Part shown: positions 43,494 through 55,545 of the stretch, piece by piece | Layout of the letters: every line of letters begins with the position of its first letter | How positions within the stretch are numbered: position 1 is the stretch's first letter | From: Siphonodentalium dalli | Lineage: Eukaryota > Mollusca > Scaphopoda > Gadilida > Siphonodentaliidae | DNA length: 64,000 nt | Direction: 5' to 3' | Assembly: GCA_032622095.1 (NCBI GenBank) | Contig: CP136065.1 | Location: 21,256,134-21,320,133 of the forward strand | Notes under the pieces: model-generated | What the model was told of the DNA's origin: nothing | What the model saw: the letters and a program-made list of their open reading frames with translations, nothing else | Databases searched by the model: none | Position numbers and translations under genes: made by a program

Positions 43494-46320
43494 ATGTACG
43501 TCCAGTGGATTGAGAATAGTGAACGGCAGAATGTTTGGAGATTCACCAGCTACCAATACAACCGAGCCAGCATAGTAGATTATATAATAACAAATGAGAA
43601 ATATTTATCTGACGTTACCTACTTTTGTGTAAAACCCCCAACAGAATTTTCAGATCACAGTCAACTCTCGGTGCATTTAAACTTTAGAGTTTGTAAATTC
43701 GAAACACAAAAACTAAAATATAACTACACCGATCGAACTGTTAGGGTGCACTGGTGCGACGATAGTTCTGGCAAAGCAAAGATGGCTTTATATGAGCCAC
43801 ATGTACAGAGCCATCTGATGAATTTCAGACTACGAACCTATCCGGAGAATTTGAACGGAACTGAAAATGCAACTCATGATATGTGTGAAATATTCAAATT
43901 TATCAATCAGACTGCGACAAAAGTTGTAAAAATAAAACATCGGAAGCAACAACGAAAACGACTATGGTTTGATCAGCGTTGTAAAGATTTGAAAAGAATT
44001 ATGGAGAATATAGTCAGCGAAATGAAAAAGAATCCTCTAGACAAAAGTCTACAATTAAAGTTTTTCAATGCCAAGAAATTATATAAAAGAGAAACGAAGC
44101 ATAAGGCTAAATTATTTCGGCTACAAATGTCTGAAAAAATAGATAAGCTCGAAAGTTGTGACCCATCGGTATACTGGAATATAATCAAAAGTTTACGTAT
44201 TAACAAAGCACAAGAGAAGTCCGATGACCTTCACCCTGATGATGCGGTCGATTTCTTTGAGCAATTACTTTGCTGCGATACCCGTGAAACGAACTTTGAA
44301 TATCAAGCGTCGAAAGACAATGATCATCTTATAGACATAAACAATAGTGACATAACTGCAACAGAAGTACTTGATGCAATCAGGCAATTAAAAAATAGAA
44401 AAGCGACGGGTTTAGATAACATTCCAAACGAATTACTAAAAACAGTTATTCCATTGGTAGTAGATGATGTGACAAAACTTTTTAACCATGTCTTGAAGTC
44501 AGGACATTATCCGTTATGTTGGAGTCATTCATTTATTAAAACATTGTACAAAAAAGGAAACAGACATGATCCAAACAATTACAGACCAATCGCTCTGAGT
44601 AGTAATTTTGGAAAACTGTTCAATAAAATTATTAATTCTAGAATAGACAATTATTTAGAAAAAAACGAACTAATAAGCGATAATCAATTCGGATTTAGAA
44701 AAAATCGCAGTACACTCGACAGTGCTTTCGTCCTGCGTACGTTAGTCATTAAGTACAAAGATATGAAAAAACCTCTGTATACGGCCTTTGTAGACTTCCA
44801 GAAAGCGTTCGACTCTGTAGATAGATCTATTTTAGTTAGAAAACTTCGAGGTATTGGCATTAACGGGTCGACACTCGCGATTTTACAGTCTATTTATAAG
44901 TCAAGTTATTATTCCGTTAAAACTTCAGCAGGATTTGGTCCCGCTTTATTGTCGAAAATAGGAGTAAGGCAGGGGTACTCCTTATCACCCACTCTTTTCA
45001 TAATATTCATAGACGATATTGGCGGCAAATTAACTAACATGTCTAACCCGTGCTATTTGAACAATCGTCCGATTACGCATTTACTTTTCGCTGATGATCT
45101 CGTTTTACTATCTGAAACGCCTGATGGTTTGCAGAATTCATTGCATGAATTGGAAAAATATAGTTTTCAAAATAATCTAACAGTTAATGCAGACAAAACA
45201 AAATGCATGATATTTAAATCAAATAAGCGGAAGTTAAATATAGACAATACATTTTCTATCAACAATGAGTTGCTAGAAAGAGTTGACGAATATAAATACT
45301 TAGGTATCGTCTTCACTTCTGACGGTAAAATGTCGAAAGCTTGTGGGAGAGCTTCTAAGGCTATGTTGTTCATGACGAGCTCACTGAATTCACATATAGA
45401 ATTGTCTCTCAATACTAAATGTAAGTTGTTTGACAAATTAATAATGCCTATATTGCTGTATGGTTCTGAAATATGGGCATCCGAGTTAAAAATTCCATTT
45501 ATTGACACTAACCCACTTGAGCAAACACACTTGAAATTTTGTAAGAGTATATACTCAGGTTGAATAAAAAGGCATCAAATCATGCTTCGAGGGCTGAACT
45601 GGATCGATATCCCATAGCAATTAATGCTATTGGTAATATGTATAAATATCTAACTAAACTGCGTGCAGTAAAATCAACAACTTTAATGCATGATTCTTTT
45701 AGGGAATCCCTCATGTCTAATCAATAAACTTGGGACGCACAATTAGTCAAAAGTGGTATCAATATATCACAATCTAATACAACAGTAAGAGTGACAGACA
45801 AACTAATAATTGAAAGGTTAAAATCAGAACATATAAATAAGTTCAAAAAAGACATTTTCGATGACGACAGACCAGGTGGTGCTAATAAATTGCGAATTTA
45901 CAGAACTTTTAAAGATAATTATGACATATATAGAACCGTACCTGAGGCACGTTCGATCGTCCGCGGCAAGAGAGATGTTCACTCGACTACGTGTTAGCAA
46001 TCATATTTTAGCTATTGAAAAGGGTCGACACACGCAACCGAAGACGTCATTAAAAGACCGAATTTATACCACATGTGTGATGAACGTAAAGTTGAAACAG
46101 AAAAACATTTTATTATGGAATGCAGTGCGTACGCTGACTCTAGAAAAGACTTGTTTAATATTGCTCAAAAGTATAGCATAGATTTCATAAACATGAGTGA
46201 TGATAATAAGTTCATCTTTATAATGAAAAACAAAGACAAACAAATAATCAATTCCGTGTGCAACATGATCCGGTTATTCTTTCTAAAAAGACAGAATGTC
46301 AATATGGGGAAATAAAAGGT
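43494..46320 (+). pseudogene. LINE ORF, reverse transcriptase half
   Basis: The ORF 43494-45563 (689 codons) carries the end of the endonuclease (SIVDYIITN, FSDHSQL) and a non-LTR reverse transcriptase: ATGLDNIPNELLK, NNYRPIALSS, QFGFRKNRSTLD, FVDFQKAFDSVD (first catalytic Asp near residue 433), VRQGYSLSPTLF, and LLFADDLVLLS (catalytic Asp pair near 533). After a frameshift near 45560 the C-terminal region continues in pieces (MHDSFRESLMSN, then MCDERKVETEKHFIMECSAY, a Cys/His motif with the first Cys changed to Tyr) to a stop near 46313. Another frameshift lies near 43545. Clade is uncertain. Confidence 0.85.
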
Positions 46321-46455
46321 GAAAGTATTAATTTATAATACTAATGATCATGTATCGTACATATGCATAATTACATGTATTTTATTTTAATGTGTAACTT
46401 TTCATGTATTAACTGTTATTTGCAACTGCCTCCATTTGGTGTATTGCAATAAATC

Positions 46456-46490
46456 ATCTTATCTTATCTTATCTTATCTTATCTTATAAA
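46456..46490 (+). repeat. (ATCTT)n tail of the LINE
   Basis: Five ATCTT units after AATAAATC, the 3' end of the LINE at 38.4-46.3 kb. A short simple-repeat tail rather than poly(A). Confidence 0.75.
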
Positions 46491-46499
46491 TAAAATATA

Positions 46500-46571
46500 T
46501 ATATATATCATTCAGTCTAGCTAAACCAGGTTTACGGAGACTAGAACTGAGATGACGAATTCGTCTTTTCC
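46500..46571. mobile_element. Right end of the GGATTCGTCATCTC MITE family
   Basis: CTAGCTAAACCAGGTTTACG, then GAACTGAGATGACGAATTCG and TC. No left end nearby. Confidence 0.45.
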
Positions 46572-46689
46572 GGTCGCAATTTACATGAGTCGAGCTATAC
46601 ACAATCTAGATTGACGGCGTGTCTATAAAATGAGAATGGCTGTTTTGTATTATCATGTCACAATTGATTCATTCTAACACGATGGTTGT

Positions 46690-48900
46690 TATAAGCGTGT
46701 GCTTGTTCGCGTTAATCGAGGGGGGGGCAATAATCGTTATACCGACCTGGCGCATTATCGGCGCATTTGGCTGGAAACAGGCAGTCCACGCGATGACAAT
46801 CACCATGCGTTTCGTGACTACAAGGACGCAAAATATCTCTTTCGACGTGAGTTTAGAAGGGCCAATCAACAATTTCTAAACAAAACTGACGAAAGACTTG
46901 ACACACTGGCAGAAACAGATATTGACAGTTTTTTTCTCGAGATTTTAACTCTCATAGAACGCGGAGAAAGGCCCCCGCTCACAATTTATTCAAAATTGGC
47001 GACACCATTTTACGCGACCACTTTGATGTGATCGAAGCTTGGGCAACATATTTTAAAACTCTTTACACTCCTCTTCAATGTGAAACTTTTGATCAAACCC
47101 ACTTTGAAAAAGTCAATGATTCAATTTCCCATGACCATAGTGGTATAGCTGGTAATCTAGATCCAATCTTGTGCTATAGTGTTACATCAGATGAAATCGA
47201 AAATGTACTCAGATCAGCAGAAAAGGGGAAAGCCCCAGGTCATGATTTCATTTCATAAGAACGCATTGTATATGGAGGTGAGAGTATCTTATACACCATC
47301 GCCCACATGTTAACCAAAATCATGGAATTCAATCACATACTACCACGGGCGAAAAATCGGAGTTATTGTTCCTCTTTATAAAGGGGGAGCAAATCTAAGA
47401 AAAAATTTGACAATTACAGAGCAATAACTTTACTTCCGATTCTCTATAAGATTCTAGAAAAAATCATACTCCATCGCCTGGAATGTCACGCACCACAACT
47501 TATCCAAGTTAACTCATTACAGCATGGATTTCAGAAAGGGACCGGCAGCATGCATTGTTCTTACACCATCAGTGAATGTATCTCATATACTAAAGAGTTA
47601 CACAGTCCCATTATGCTTGCTTTCTTGATGCACGTAAAGCGTTTGACACAGTTTGGATAAACGGCTTGCTATTCAAATTACTTCAGAGAGGCTTTTGTGG
47701 TAAAATATGGCGTATCATCGAAACTCTCCTGTGTGGTATACAATGCTTTGTCCGCTCTAATAACTCAACATCTAAACTTATCCCCATAAACCAAGGAACA
47801 AGACAGGGAAGTATACTAGCCCCGCTATTATACATGCTGTTCGTTGATGACGTATTAAGTGAACTAGTCTCAAGTCCCCATGGTCTGCGGTTGAATTCCA
47901 CAAACTGCGTGGCACCAACACAAGCCGACGACATTACGTTGTTGTAACTGACGGCAACAGGTATTCAGCACTTGTGCAACATATGTGGAGAGTTCAGCCG
48001 GAAATGGAGGTTTTGTTACAATCAGGACAAGTGCAAGGTGGTCGTGTTTAACGAAACAAACTATATTGCAAAAAATCGCAAGATAAATACATGGATCCTC
48101 AACGACAAACCGGTGATAGAATCAGACACAATTACACACCTTGGCATCTCTTTACATCGTGAATCACATTCTAACAAGTTCTCCAGTCATATATGTGAGA
48201 AAATTAGATCAGTTTATCTCATGCTAAGTAATGCCGGCATGTACGCTGGGGGAATTACTCCACTTAGTTGCTTTACATTATACACCTCCATTGTTTTACC
48301 TAGAAGTCTCTACGGGACAGAACTGATGTGTGGGCTCAGTGAGACAAATGTAATATCTCTGGAGCGAGCACATAGGTTCTACCTAAAACGTATCCAAGGC
48401 ATGCCCGCGCGTTCCCGAACTGACATTGTCCAATCGCTCCTTGGAACAAGTTCCCTGTCGTCGGTTATTGATAAACGTAAACTCAGTTTGTTCGGAAACC
48501 TCTGCAGAATGCCGCAGGGAAAATCGTCGCAAGAAATATTCACATCACGTTTAGCCGACCACCTCTCACAAACGTCAAACTGTGTGGCAAGGATTATGAT
48601 GATATTGTTGAGCATGCCTTACTGGACTGTCCGACGACATCAGAGGTGAGAATACAAGTGTGGTTTTCACTAATTGACATTTTTGGCATACCCTGTTTTT
48701 TACACATTGATTCTCTCGCACAGAAGGACCAAGTAATGGTATTGCTCTCCATCCTATCCGATGACAACAGGAGCAAAATATTCAACTTAAACGAGTTTTC
48801 TCTTTTCGCTGTGAGGAAATCCTACGAGCTGTGGTCACATTACACAACCAAACTCAACCTCGCCGAAGACACTGGCAGTAACATGCTTGACAGCCCTTAA
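46690..48900 (+). pseudogene. Second LINE, 5' truncated and frame-broken
   Basis: Non-LTR reverse transcriptase in successive frames: FRDYKDAKYLFRREFRRAN, SVTSDEIENVLRSAEKGKAP with GHD, NYRAITLLPILYKILEKI, LQHGFQKGTGS, INQGTRQGSILAPLLYML, PTQADDITLL (catalytic Asp pair kept, Gln-Ala before it), then HLGISLHRES, YGTELMCGLSETN and a C-terminal HALLDCPTTSEVR. Frame breaks near 47030, 47260, 47390, 47600, 47947 and 48600. No endonuclease remains. The QADD motif and low similarity to the upstream LINE mark a different clade. Confidence 0.75.
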
Positions 48901-49359
48901 CTGGTCTCAATTTAGTGCTCTTCATACAACAAAATTATCCGAGTCACATTTTATTTAACGCATACGCTATTGCTTTTTCGGAATATTCGGTAAAACATAT
49001 CAACATGCTCTGGGTCAGCATCGCTAACTCTGAAAACCGAATAATAACATCTAAACTACCATAACAACTTCCAAGTGAGGTATTTGCTGGTATGCTAACA
49101 TGGTCTTCCCAATCAACATGCATGCAAATACCTCTCTTCGGAGTTAGAGTTACTGAGAATCAAATAAAACACCCTCCTTCAAATTGAGATATGTAAATTA
49201 TACAGTTTTGTTTAATTTTGAGTGACTCGTCTGAAGGCTTCATGCGAGCATGTTGTTCTCTTGCAAGTCTCTCTATATATATATCCATGCATCGTCTGAC
49301 TATATGCTTGTTTATGTCTGATTGCCTACTGGGTTGCCTGCCAATACCCCGGGTGCATG
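48901..49359. other. No gene recognised
   Basis: Spacer downstream of the second LINE; nothing recognised. Confidence 0.4.
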
Positions 49360-49525
49360 TGTTTATGTATATGTATGTATGTATGTATATAAGTATGTAT
49401 GTACGTACGTATATATGAATGTATGTGTGTATGCATGAAAGTATGTATGTTGGTATGTGTGTGTTTATGCATATATGTATGTATGTATGTGTGTATGCAT
49501 GTATGTTTGTATGCACGTACGGCCT
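49360..49525. repeat. (TATG)n microsatellite
   Basis: Imperfect GTATGTATGTAT runs mixed with GTACGTACG and GTGTGTATGC; ORFs here are artefacts. Confidence 0.85.
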
Positions 49526-49739
49526 GTTGTATGCATGACCAACAGTCTGCTTATCGACATATATTGCTATGTTTGAGCATGGCTGCCTCGTTCAGTGTGT
49601 GGCTGGCTTATCCGTCTACCACACACATTAATGTTTGTTTACTTACATATTACTTTTTTGTATTCGTTCATTTGTTCATTGCAATTGTGTAAACATTTAA
49701 AATATATTGTAAAAGCTCTTCGTTAATGGAGGAAATAAA

Positions 49740-49740
<1 letters not shown>

Positions 49741-49807
<67 letters not shown>
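49741..49807. repeat. (TA)n microsatellite
   Basis: About 33 uninterrupted TA units. Confidence 0.95.
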
Positions 49808-49809
<2 letters not shown>

Positions 49810-49810
<1 letters not shown>

Positions 49811-49895
49811 AACGCCACCTTAGATCAGGTTTTGGTTGGACTGCCAATCTAGACTCGGGAGGTTTAAACTGGACACGAAGAATCCGGCCAATATG
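49810..49895. mobile_element. Right end of the GGCCGGATTCGTCATCT family
   Basis: GGTTTTGGTTGGACTGCCAA, GGTTTAAACTGGACACGAAG and AATCCGGCCAATA, matching 28760-28803. Left part replaced by the TA microsatellite. Confidence 0.45.
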
Positions 49896-50581
49896 TCTGA
49901 TTTGTATCGGCAGTACATGTTGAGTCACACATACTGGGCTTCTAAAGCAAGCAAATACATGTATAATGTCAACCAGGTACATCGTATTGCTGGCAGGTTA
50001 CATAAAGGTGAATCCGAGAGCTGGTAAAGGTTAAATACGTGGAAATAAGCACAAATACTGTCTTCATAATCATGCTGATTCCCATGTAGCGGCGAACGAT
50101 GGTTTTATTATAGGATCCTGGTCATCGAAATATATTTGTCGAGAGCCGTTTTCCAATGTGATGGGGTGATGTTGATACCAGAAAAGACATGTAACCATTT
50201 GCACGATGCCATTTTGCATGCATATTAAATATATTCGTATATCTATATACTGTCTCCGCGTGCACTGACGAATGCCCACTATATAGCAAACAATCTAATG
50301 CAGGAAATTAAGAAAAATAGTCAGTGTTTTCGTTTACAATGACCAACACAATAGTATACTGCAGGTAGAGTAAATTTTGTGGCACTAAATGTGTACAATG
50401 TCCACTTCAGGCGTATTGCCTATATATGAAGACAGTTCTGATAATTAACCAAGTTTCTCAAATAAAAATCCAACCACGCGGTCATTTTTATTTGTTTTAT
50501 TTCATTAAGTTATGAGACCATTGATCTTTAGCTTGAACTGAAGAATCTGCAAAAAGTAATAACTACGTGAATAACATAAGG
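49896..50581. other. No gene recognised
   Basis: AT-rich spacer; nothing recognised. Confidence 0.4.
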
Positions 50582-50640
50582 GCCGGTTTCGTCATATCGA
50601 GTTTAAACAACAGATGTTAAGCCTGGTTTTACAGTAATGT
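50582..50640. mobile_element. Left end of the GGCCGGATTCGTCATCT family
   Basis: GGGCCGGTTTCGTCATATCG followed by GAGTTTAAAC and GCCTGGTTTTA. No right partner within 5 kb downstream. Confidence 0.4.
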
Positions 50641-50789
50641 ATCATTATGTACTGGAGTCATTCATAAACGGTTTGTAGGATTTATGTCCTCTCATTGTAC
50701 AAATAATTCATATCCAAGAATATAAGTTGATGCAACGTATCACAAGGATGTAACAGTAAAGGTGTATACAATACCAAATCTAAACTTCT

Positions 50790-50910
50790 TGAGAGAACCC
50801 ATAATGTAGTTGAGAGAACCCATAATGTAGTGAACCCATAATGTAGTTGAGAGAACCCATAATGTAGTTGAGAGAACCCATAATGTAGTTGAGAGAACCC
50901 ATAATGTATA
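50790..50910. repeat. 21-bp tandem repeat, about six units
   Basis: Unit TTGAGAGAACCCATAATGTAG, one unit shortened (TGAACCCATAATGTAG). Just downstream of the transmembrane-protein gene, possibly within or near its 3' UTR. Confidence 0.85.
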
Positions 50911-51121
50911 GTTGAACTCAAGAACAGCCAAATGAATTCATGCAATATACCTTTAATATATAATTTGATCGTGTTATACCTTCAGACATTTATGCACACA
51001 CATTATAGGGAAATATAAAATCAAGTAAATTCTTCGACTCAAACTCTAACAACAGACACATGCATGGAATAATATATTCTTCTGAATGAATGACGCTGTG
51101 CGAAATTAACTAACAGTTTCG

Positions 51122-53253
51122 TTATCGCTTCCCTTGAAACACGCTGAAAAATTTCTTTTGTCCCGATTCCTCGTGTTCGCCTTTCACTTTACGTGATATC
51201 GGATTTGTTTTCTCGCGCCAGTAACTCGCCGAATAGGAATCCGTGGTTGACTTTGCGCGAGAACTCGGCCTGCTCTCTATACTCTGTGTGTCCTCGAACA
51301 CTGGCAGAGTATTGTCCCTTTTCAATTTCATATACGCAGCACTATTCATGCTCTTCTGTCGTCTGTCCTTTGGTTCAGAAGTTGAAGACTGCGCACGCGT
51401 CGACGGTTCGTTCTTCGAACCTTTAGCCACTGGCATTGTTTTCTCCCTCCTCATTAACAAGTCAGCTGTGCGAGTCGCTCTATTCGCTCGTTTGAAAATG
51501 GATCCGGATAGGGTTGTCTTCGAACGAGACGTTTTCTTCTCAGTTAGACTGTGTGGCGTTTCTGCATCTCTCTTTTTGGATGAATCTTGACCCATGCTCT
51601 TTTCATGATACAGCGGCAATTGTAATTTCATTGCCCCGTCGTCTCTGAATATAAAACTCTGCACAGGTCCGCGTTTCCTCTGTGGTTGTTCGGGAGAATC
51701 GCCTCTCTCGTCTTCAGATGGGAGATCGATGCTTGCGTCCGATTCCTCGCCTGCACGAGTTGTCGGCCTTGTCACAACATCGTCTGCAGCGTTCACATCA
51801 GCTGTCCGAGTTGTCGACTGCGGCGCAGCATCGACTGCGTCGCTCACATCGGCTGCCAGAGTTGTCGGTCTTGACCTAGCATCGACTGCGGCGCTTACAT
51901 CGGCTGCCAGAGTTGTCGGTCTTGACCTAGCATCGACTGTGGCGCTTACATCGGCTGCCAGAATTGTCGGTCTTGATCTAACATCGACTGCGGCGCTCAC
52001 ATTTGCTTCTGGTGTGACTACATCAGCATCGACCTTTTGACCCGCGGATGCAATCTGAGCAACGGGCTGGTATTCACTTCTCTCCGCGTCCTCATCGTCA
52101 ACATGATTCTGTTGTGTTGCAACGCTCGTAGCTAAGGTTGGTGGTGGAGCAGTTTTATCAGTCGTGGTATTCATTGTCGTATTATCCGAAGCTGGTTCTC
52201 TGGAGTCTGTCACATCTCTTCCTGGACTCGCCAGACAGTTATCTGATTCAGCTGCAGTTTTTGTCAAATCTTTGGCGTTTTCTGTCTGCTTCTGATCTAG
52301 ATGCGTGTCTGTCGCCTGAGGATTAACACCACCTGCCACTCTAACAGGTGGCAAATTCTTCTTCTTCGACCCCTGTTCGTTAAACAAACCTTCGCTTGTG
52401 GGGGTCCGTGTGGGACTATGAATAATGCCTACTTGATTGGGTCGTTTCTTCAACATTTTGGCACTCAGTGTACTTTTCAGCCTCCTTGGTTTGAATTTAT
52501 TCGTTGTTTTCGTTTTAGTTGCAGCCACGTCTTCGTCAGATTGTTCCGCGACAACTGCTCGTTTCTTCTTACTTCGCCGAGATTTCTTTTTACGGGTTCC
52601 CATGTTGATATTCTTCTGACCAACGACGACAAAAGAACGGAACTCTCTAGGACCAGTACCCCCGTCTTCGCTATCCATATTGATGTAACTATCAGTGGAA
52701 TAGTCGTCAACAACAACGTGTCCTCTTGGCAGCACGCTGTCAGTTCCTACGTCAATTAACGTGCCATCACGTGATAGTGCCAGCTGGTTCTTTGACCGCC
52801 TGCTAAACCGCGGCTTGCTGTCAACTTCATCGTCAGGTGCAGATGTAGTATTTACGGGCGTGAACCCCATGAGGCGACCTTGAGTTCCGACGTGAAGGAC
52901 GATGGATTTCTCTCGCCGTATCCCGGGAGTACTTCTCGGCGTTTCACTGTGTTCCCACAACTGAACCCTAGAGGTCTGAGTATCCTTTTCACATGGGATA
53001 TATCGTGTCTCGGTCTCTTGAGCCATTGTGACCCTTTTCTCGCGCTTCCGTCTCCAGCACACGCAACAGGCTATGCAGCAGGCTTTGAGTCTGGCATTCT
53101 TTCTGATACATACGATGACTAGGACGATTACCACGACGATTACGACTACAACACATAACGCTATGACGACTACGACTCCTCCAACCAAGCTTGCGCTTGC
53201 GACAGCAGCTGCAATCGTTGTAGTTGTTGGTTCAGCTGTGGTCGTTGTTACGA
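51122..53253 (-). CDS. Single-pass membrane protein, last exon
   Basis: About 710 codons from a 3' splice site (TTTCTTTTCAG|TCG at 53253) to a stop at 51122. Order: 21-residue Thr/Ala stem (TTTTAEPTTTT), a ~26-residue Val/Ile transmembrane helix, a Cys/basic juxtamembrane stretch (CCIACCVCWRRKREKR, likely palmitoylated), and a long disordered cytoplasmic tail. The tail has a basic cluster (RKKKSRRSKKKR), five 17-residue repeats (ADVSAAVDARSRPTTLA type, about 51780-52010) and Ser/Arg-rich ends. No enzyme domain. The acceptor phase (1) matches the donor of the exon at 59160-59277. Intact coding over 2 kb with indels in multiples of three marks a live gene. Family unknown; type I topology is inferred. 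Confidence 0.8.
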
Positions 53254-53294
53254 CTGAAAAGAAACAATTTGATGATTACATCCTCCCGAATTAA

Positions 53295-53555
53295 CCATTC
53301 CATGACTGGAGCTTCCTGATTTTTTGTTGGTGCGAAAACCCTGTGACATTTCATTCTCTTATACATGCGAGTCTCCCATGTGGAGCCTCGCATATATAAG
53401 AGAATACTTTGGCCTCAAAATATTTACCTTGACATTGTAAGCCATTGCATTCTCTTATATGTGCGAGGCTCCCTGTGGGAGACACGAATATATAAGAGAA
53501 TCCACTGGCACATGCTCTTTAATGCTGCACCAGCGCAGCGTCCGCCACGAAAGGG
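53295..53555. mobile_element. TTAA-flanked palindromic MITE in the last intron
   Basis: TTAA at 53291-53294 and 53556-53559. Interior has the same two palindromes as 12624-13015 (ATTCTCTTATACATGCGAG, CCTCGCATATATAAGAGAAT). Terminal repeats CCATTCCATG/CATGGGG-like are weaker (CCnTTnCnTG). It lies 38 bp from the 3' splice site at 53253, so it replaces the usual branch-point region. Confidence 0.65.
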
Positions 53556-54487
53556 TTAATTCCCAACACTCATCTTGATATATGAGGTTGTTATATGATA
53601 TGTTGTCTATTGTGTTAGTTGTGTTCATATTCCTTCAGTGGTGACAGGGCCAACCCTGTTCAAAATTTCCAAATTTTGTATCAGAGATAGTAGCAGTTCG
53701 CACCTTCATTATTCAGACTAATAACAGTTCTAGTGTAATGCGTTTGATATAACTTTTCCAACAGTTGGAAAGATAGAGGTACCGGTCGAGAAACTCTAAC
53801 ACTATAGGTGGGGTCGAAAATCTGTAAAATGAAGAACCAACAATTGGCTATTTGAATTGATCTGGTTGTGGAGGGCGTAATTGGAAAGACCAAAGGGCTA
53901 TTATTTATGGTTTATGTTGTGAGATGTTTCATCGAAACCACTAGAATTAAGATTAAAATATGTGGAAACTCTATATTCACGTCGCTTCCCCAATGTGGAA
54001 TGGCCCTGACCATATGTAGAGTGTAAATTACAAGGTAATAGGTAAAATGTTGTATGAGTGTATATAATATTCACCGGATCCATCAGTACAGTGGCTTCTG
54101 ATGATTTATGAAGAATATATAGTAGTCTTTCGCAAATTACACGGGTTCACGTACTAGAGATTTAGTGTGATGTTATTATAGTGTCAGGGGCTCACATACT
54201 AGAGAGTTAGTGGTGATGTTATTGTGGTAATATCCTTGCACTTGTCGTTTTGCGGGGTCATGGTCACGTGCAAATTATCTTATAAAACTCTAGAACACTT
54301 TTTTAAATTTACAAATTCGTAACAAAACCTTTTTCAATATACCAATCACATGCGTTCGATATCACTGGTACATAATGCTTTTTAAAATCCCCCATCTGAT
54401 AATTCGCAATTGTGGGTGTCATCTTATTGAATATAGAAACCCTGAATGTTTGCTTTACTCGAAGTGTTATTTAAACTCTATGTGCAT
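53556..54487. other. Intron sequence, nothing recognised
   Basis: Part of the 5.9-kb last intron (53254-59159) of the membrane-protein gene. Short ORFs only. Confidence 0.45.
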
Positions 54488-54688
54488 ATAACGAATAACA
54501 AGTCACTTTTCATCCGAACTTTCGGCCATCGCTGCCTCTATCAACGGTATTATGATACACTTCATGTGTGTGTGAAGACTCACACGTGTGAAAACGGTGA
54601 AGGACCGTGACGTTACAGGAAGTGAAGCGTAAATGTCTGTTATCCTGGTTACCCGTGATATTTTGGTTACGTCCCTTTACCCACATTA

Positions 54689-55334
54689 GGTGACACTCCA
54701 CAGTTTCGAATGATCAGTAGGGGTAAATTTCTTAGAACAGAGTACCAGTGTTTTCTGTCACCATGGGTGTGGTATGTTTATTGAGAGAAGGTTAGTTATG
54801 AATTTGTGGATTTTTAGAGGATGTCTTTGAGTTTTGAAAAATATTGTTTCAGGTGACCTTGACCCCACCAGTATGAAGTAGTAGCGATTTATGCGAAACA
54901 GTGGCTCCAGGCACCAGCGTGACTTTTTAGCACCTAAAATTTGTCATCTGCATGAAAAATAATTTTTTTTAACTTACAGTGGTGAGAAGTTTGAAATTTT
55001 TTGGTATTATTGTGAGGAAACGGTGTTCTTCCAGACAACATAGGCGGCTATACCATAGATTTTCTGGTTTTTGTGTCACACGAGCCTGAAAATCGCTTAT
55101 TTTTGCCATTTTTGCATCAAAATTTCATTTTTCAGGCACACAATCAAGGGGCATAACTCTTGCTACCCCCATTAAAATGACAATTCTGTACCAAAATCTT
55201 TAAGTCTAGAATGTGCTCAACCCAGGTATATATACATTGTATATGTGTTGTGGGATAACATTTCAGTTATTTTTCATTGAATTGATGCCCCCCTTATTTT
55301 GCACCAATCCCTGCAGAAACTGTGGAGTGTCACC
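54689..55334. mobile_element. PIF/Harbinger-like MITE (646 bp)
   Basis: Perfect 19-bp inverted ends GGTGACACTCCACAGTTTC, flanked by TTA at 54686-54688 and 55335-55337. A 3-bp TWA duplication with ends starting GG fits PIF/Harbinger. No transposase. Confidence 0.75.
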
Positions 55335-55387
55335 TTAGACCACAGCGCGCCAAAGTTTGAATCAGACTGTTTATAATTACGTCATTA

Positions 55388-55545
55388 TTCAGGGGGGGGT
55401 CGCGGAAAAAATTTACATATATAGGGCGAAAAAAATGTTTTTGCCCCTTTCGGGGACCCACCACCCCTCTACCTGCAATTTTTTTCCTTTTTTTTCCGCC
55501 CAATTTTTGGGACCCACCCCCCCCCCCAAATCTTACAAAAAACAT
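55388..55545 (+). mobile_element. G/C-tract hAT-like MITE copy
   Basis: Starts TTCAGGGGGGGGTCGCGGAAA, has CGGGGACCCACCACCCCTC in the middle and GGGACCCACCCCCCCCCC at the right. The right terminal CCCTG is lost. Confidence 0.6.

Noticed and set aside
49726-49923. ORFs rich in Ile-Tyr
   Set aside because: Translation of the (TA)n microsatellite.
52301-52759. Plus-strand ORFs opposite the membrane-protein exon (up to 152 codons)
   Set aside because: Shadows of the 2.1-kb minus-strand exon; no motifs.
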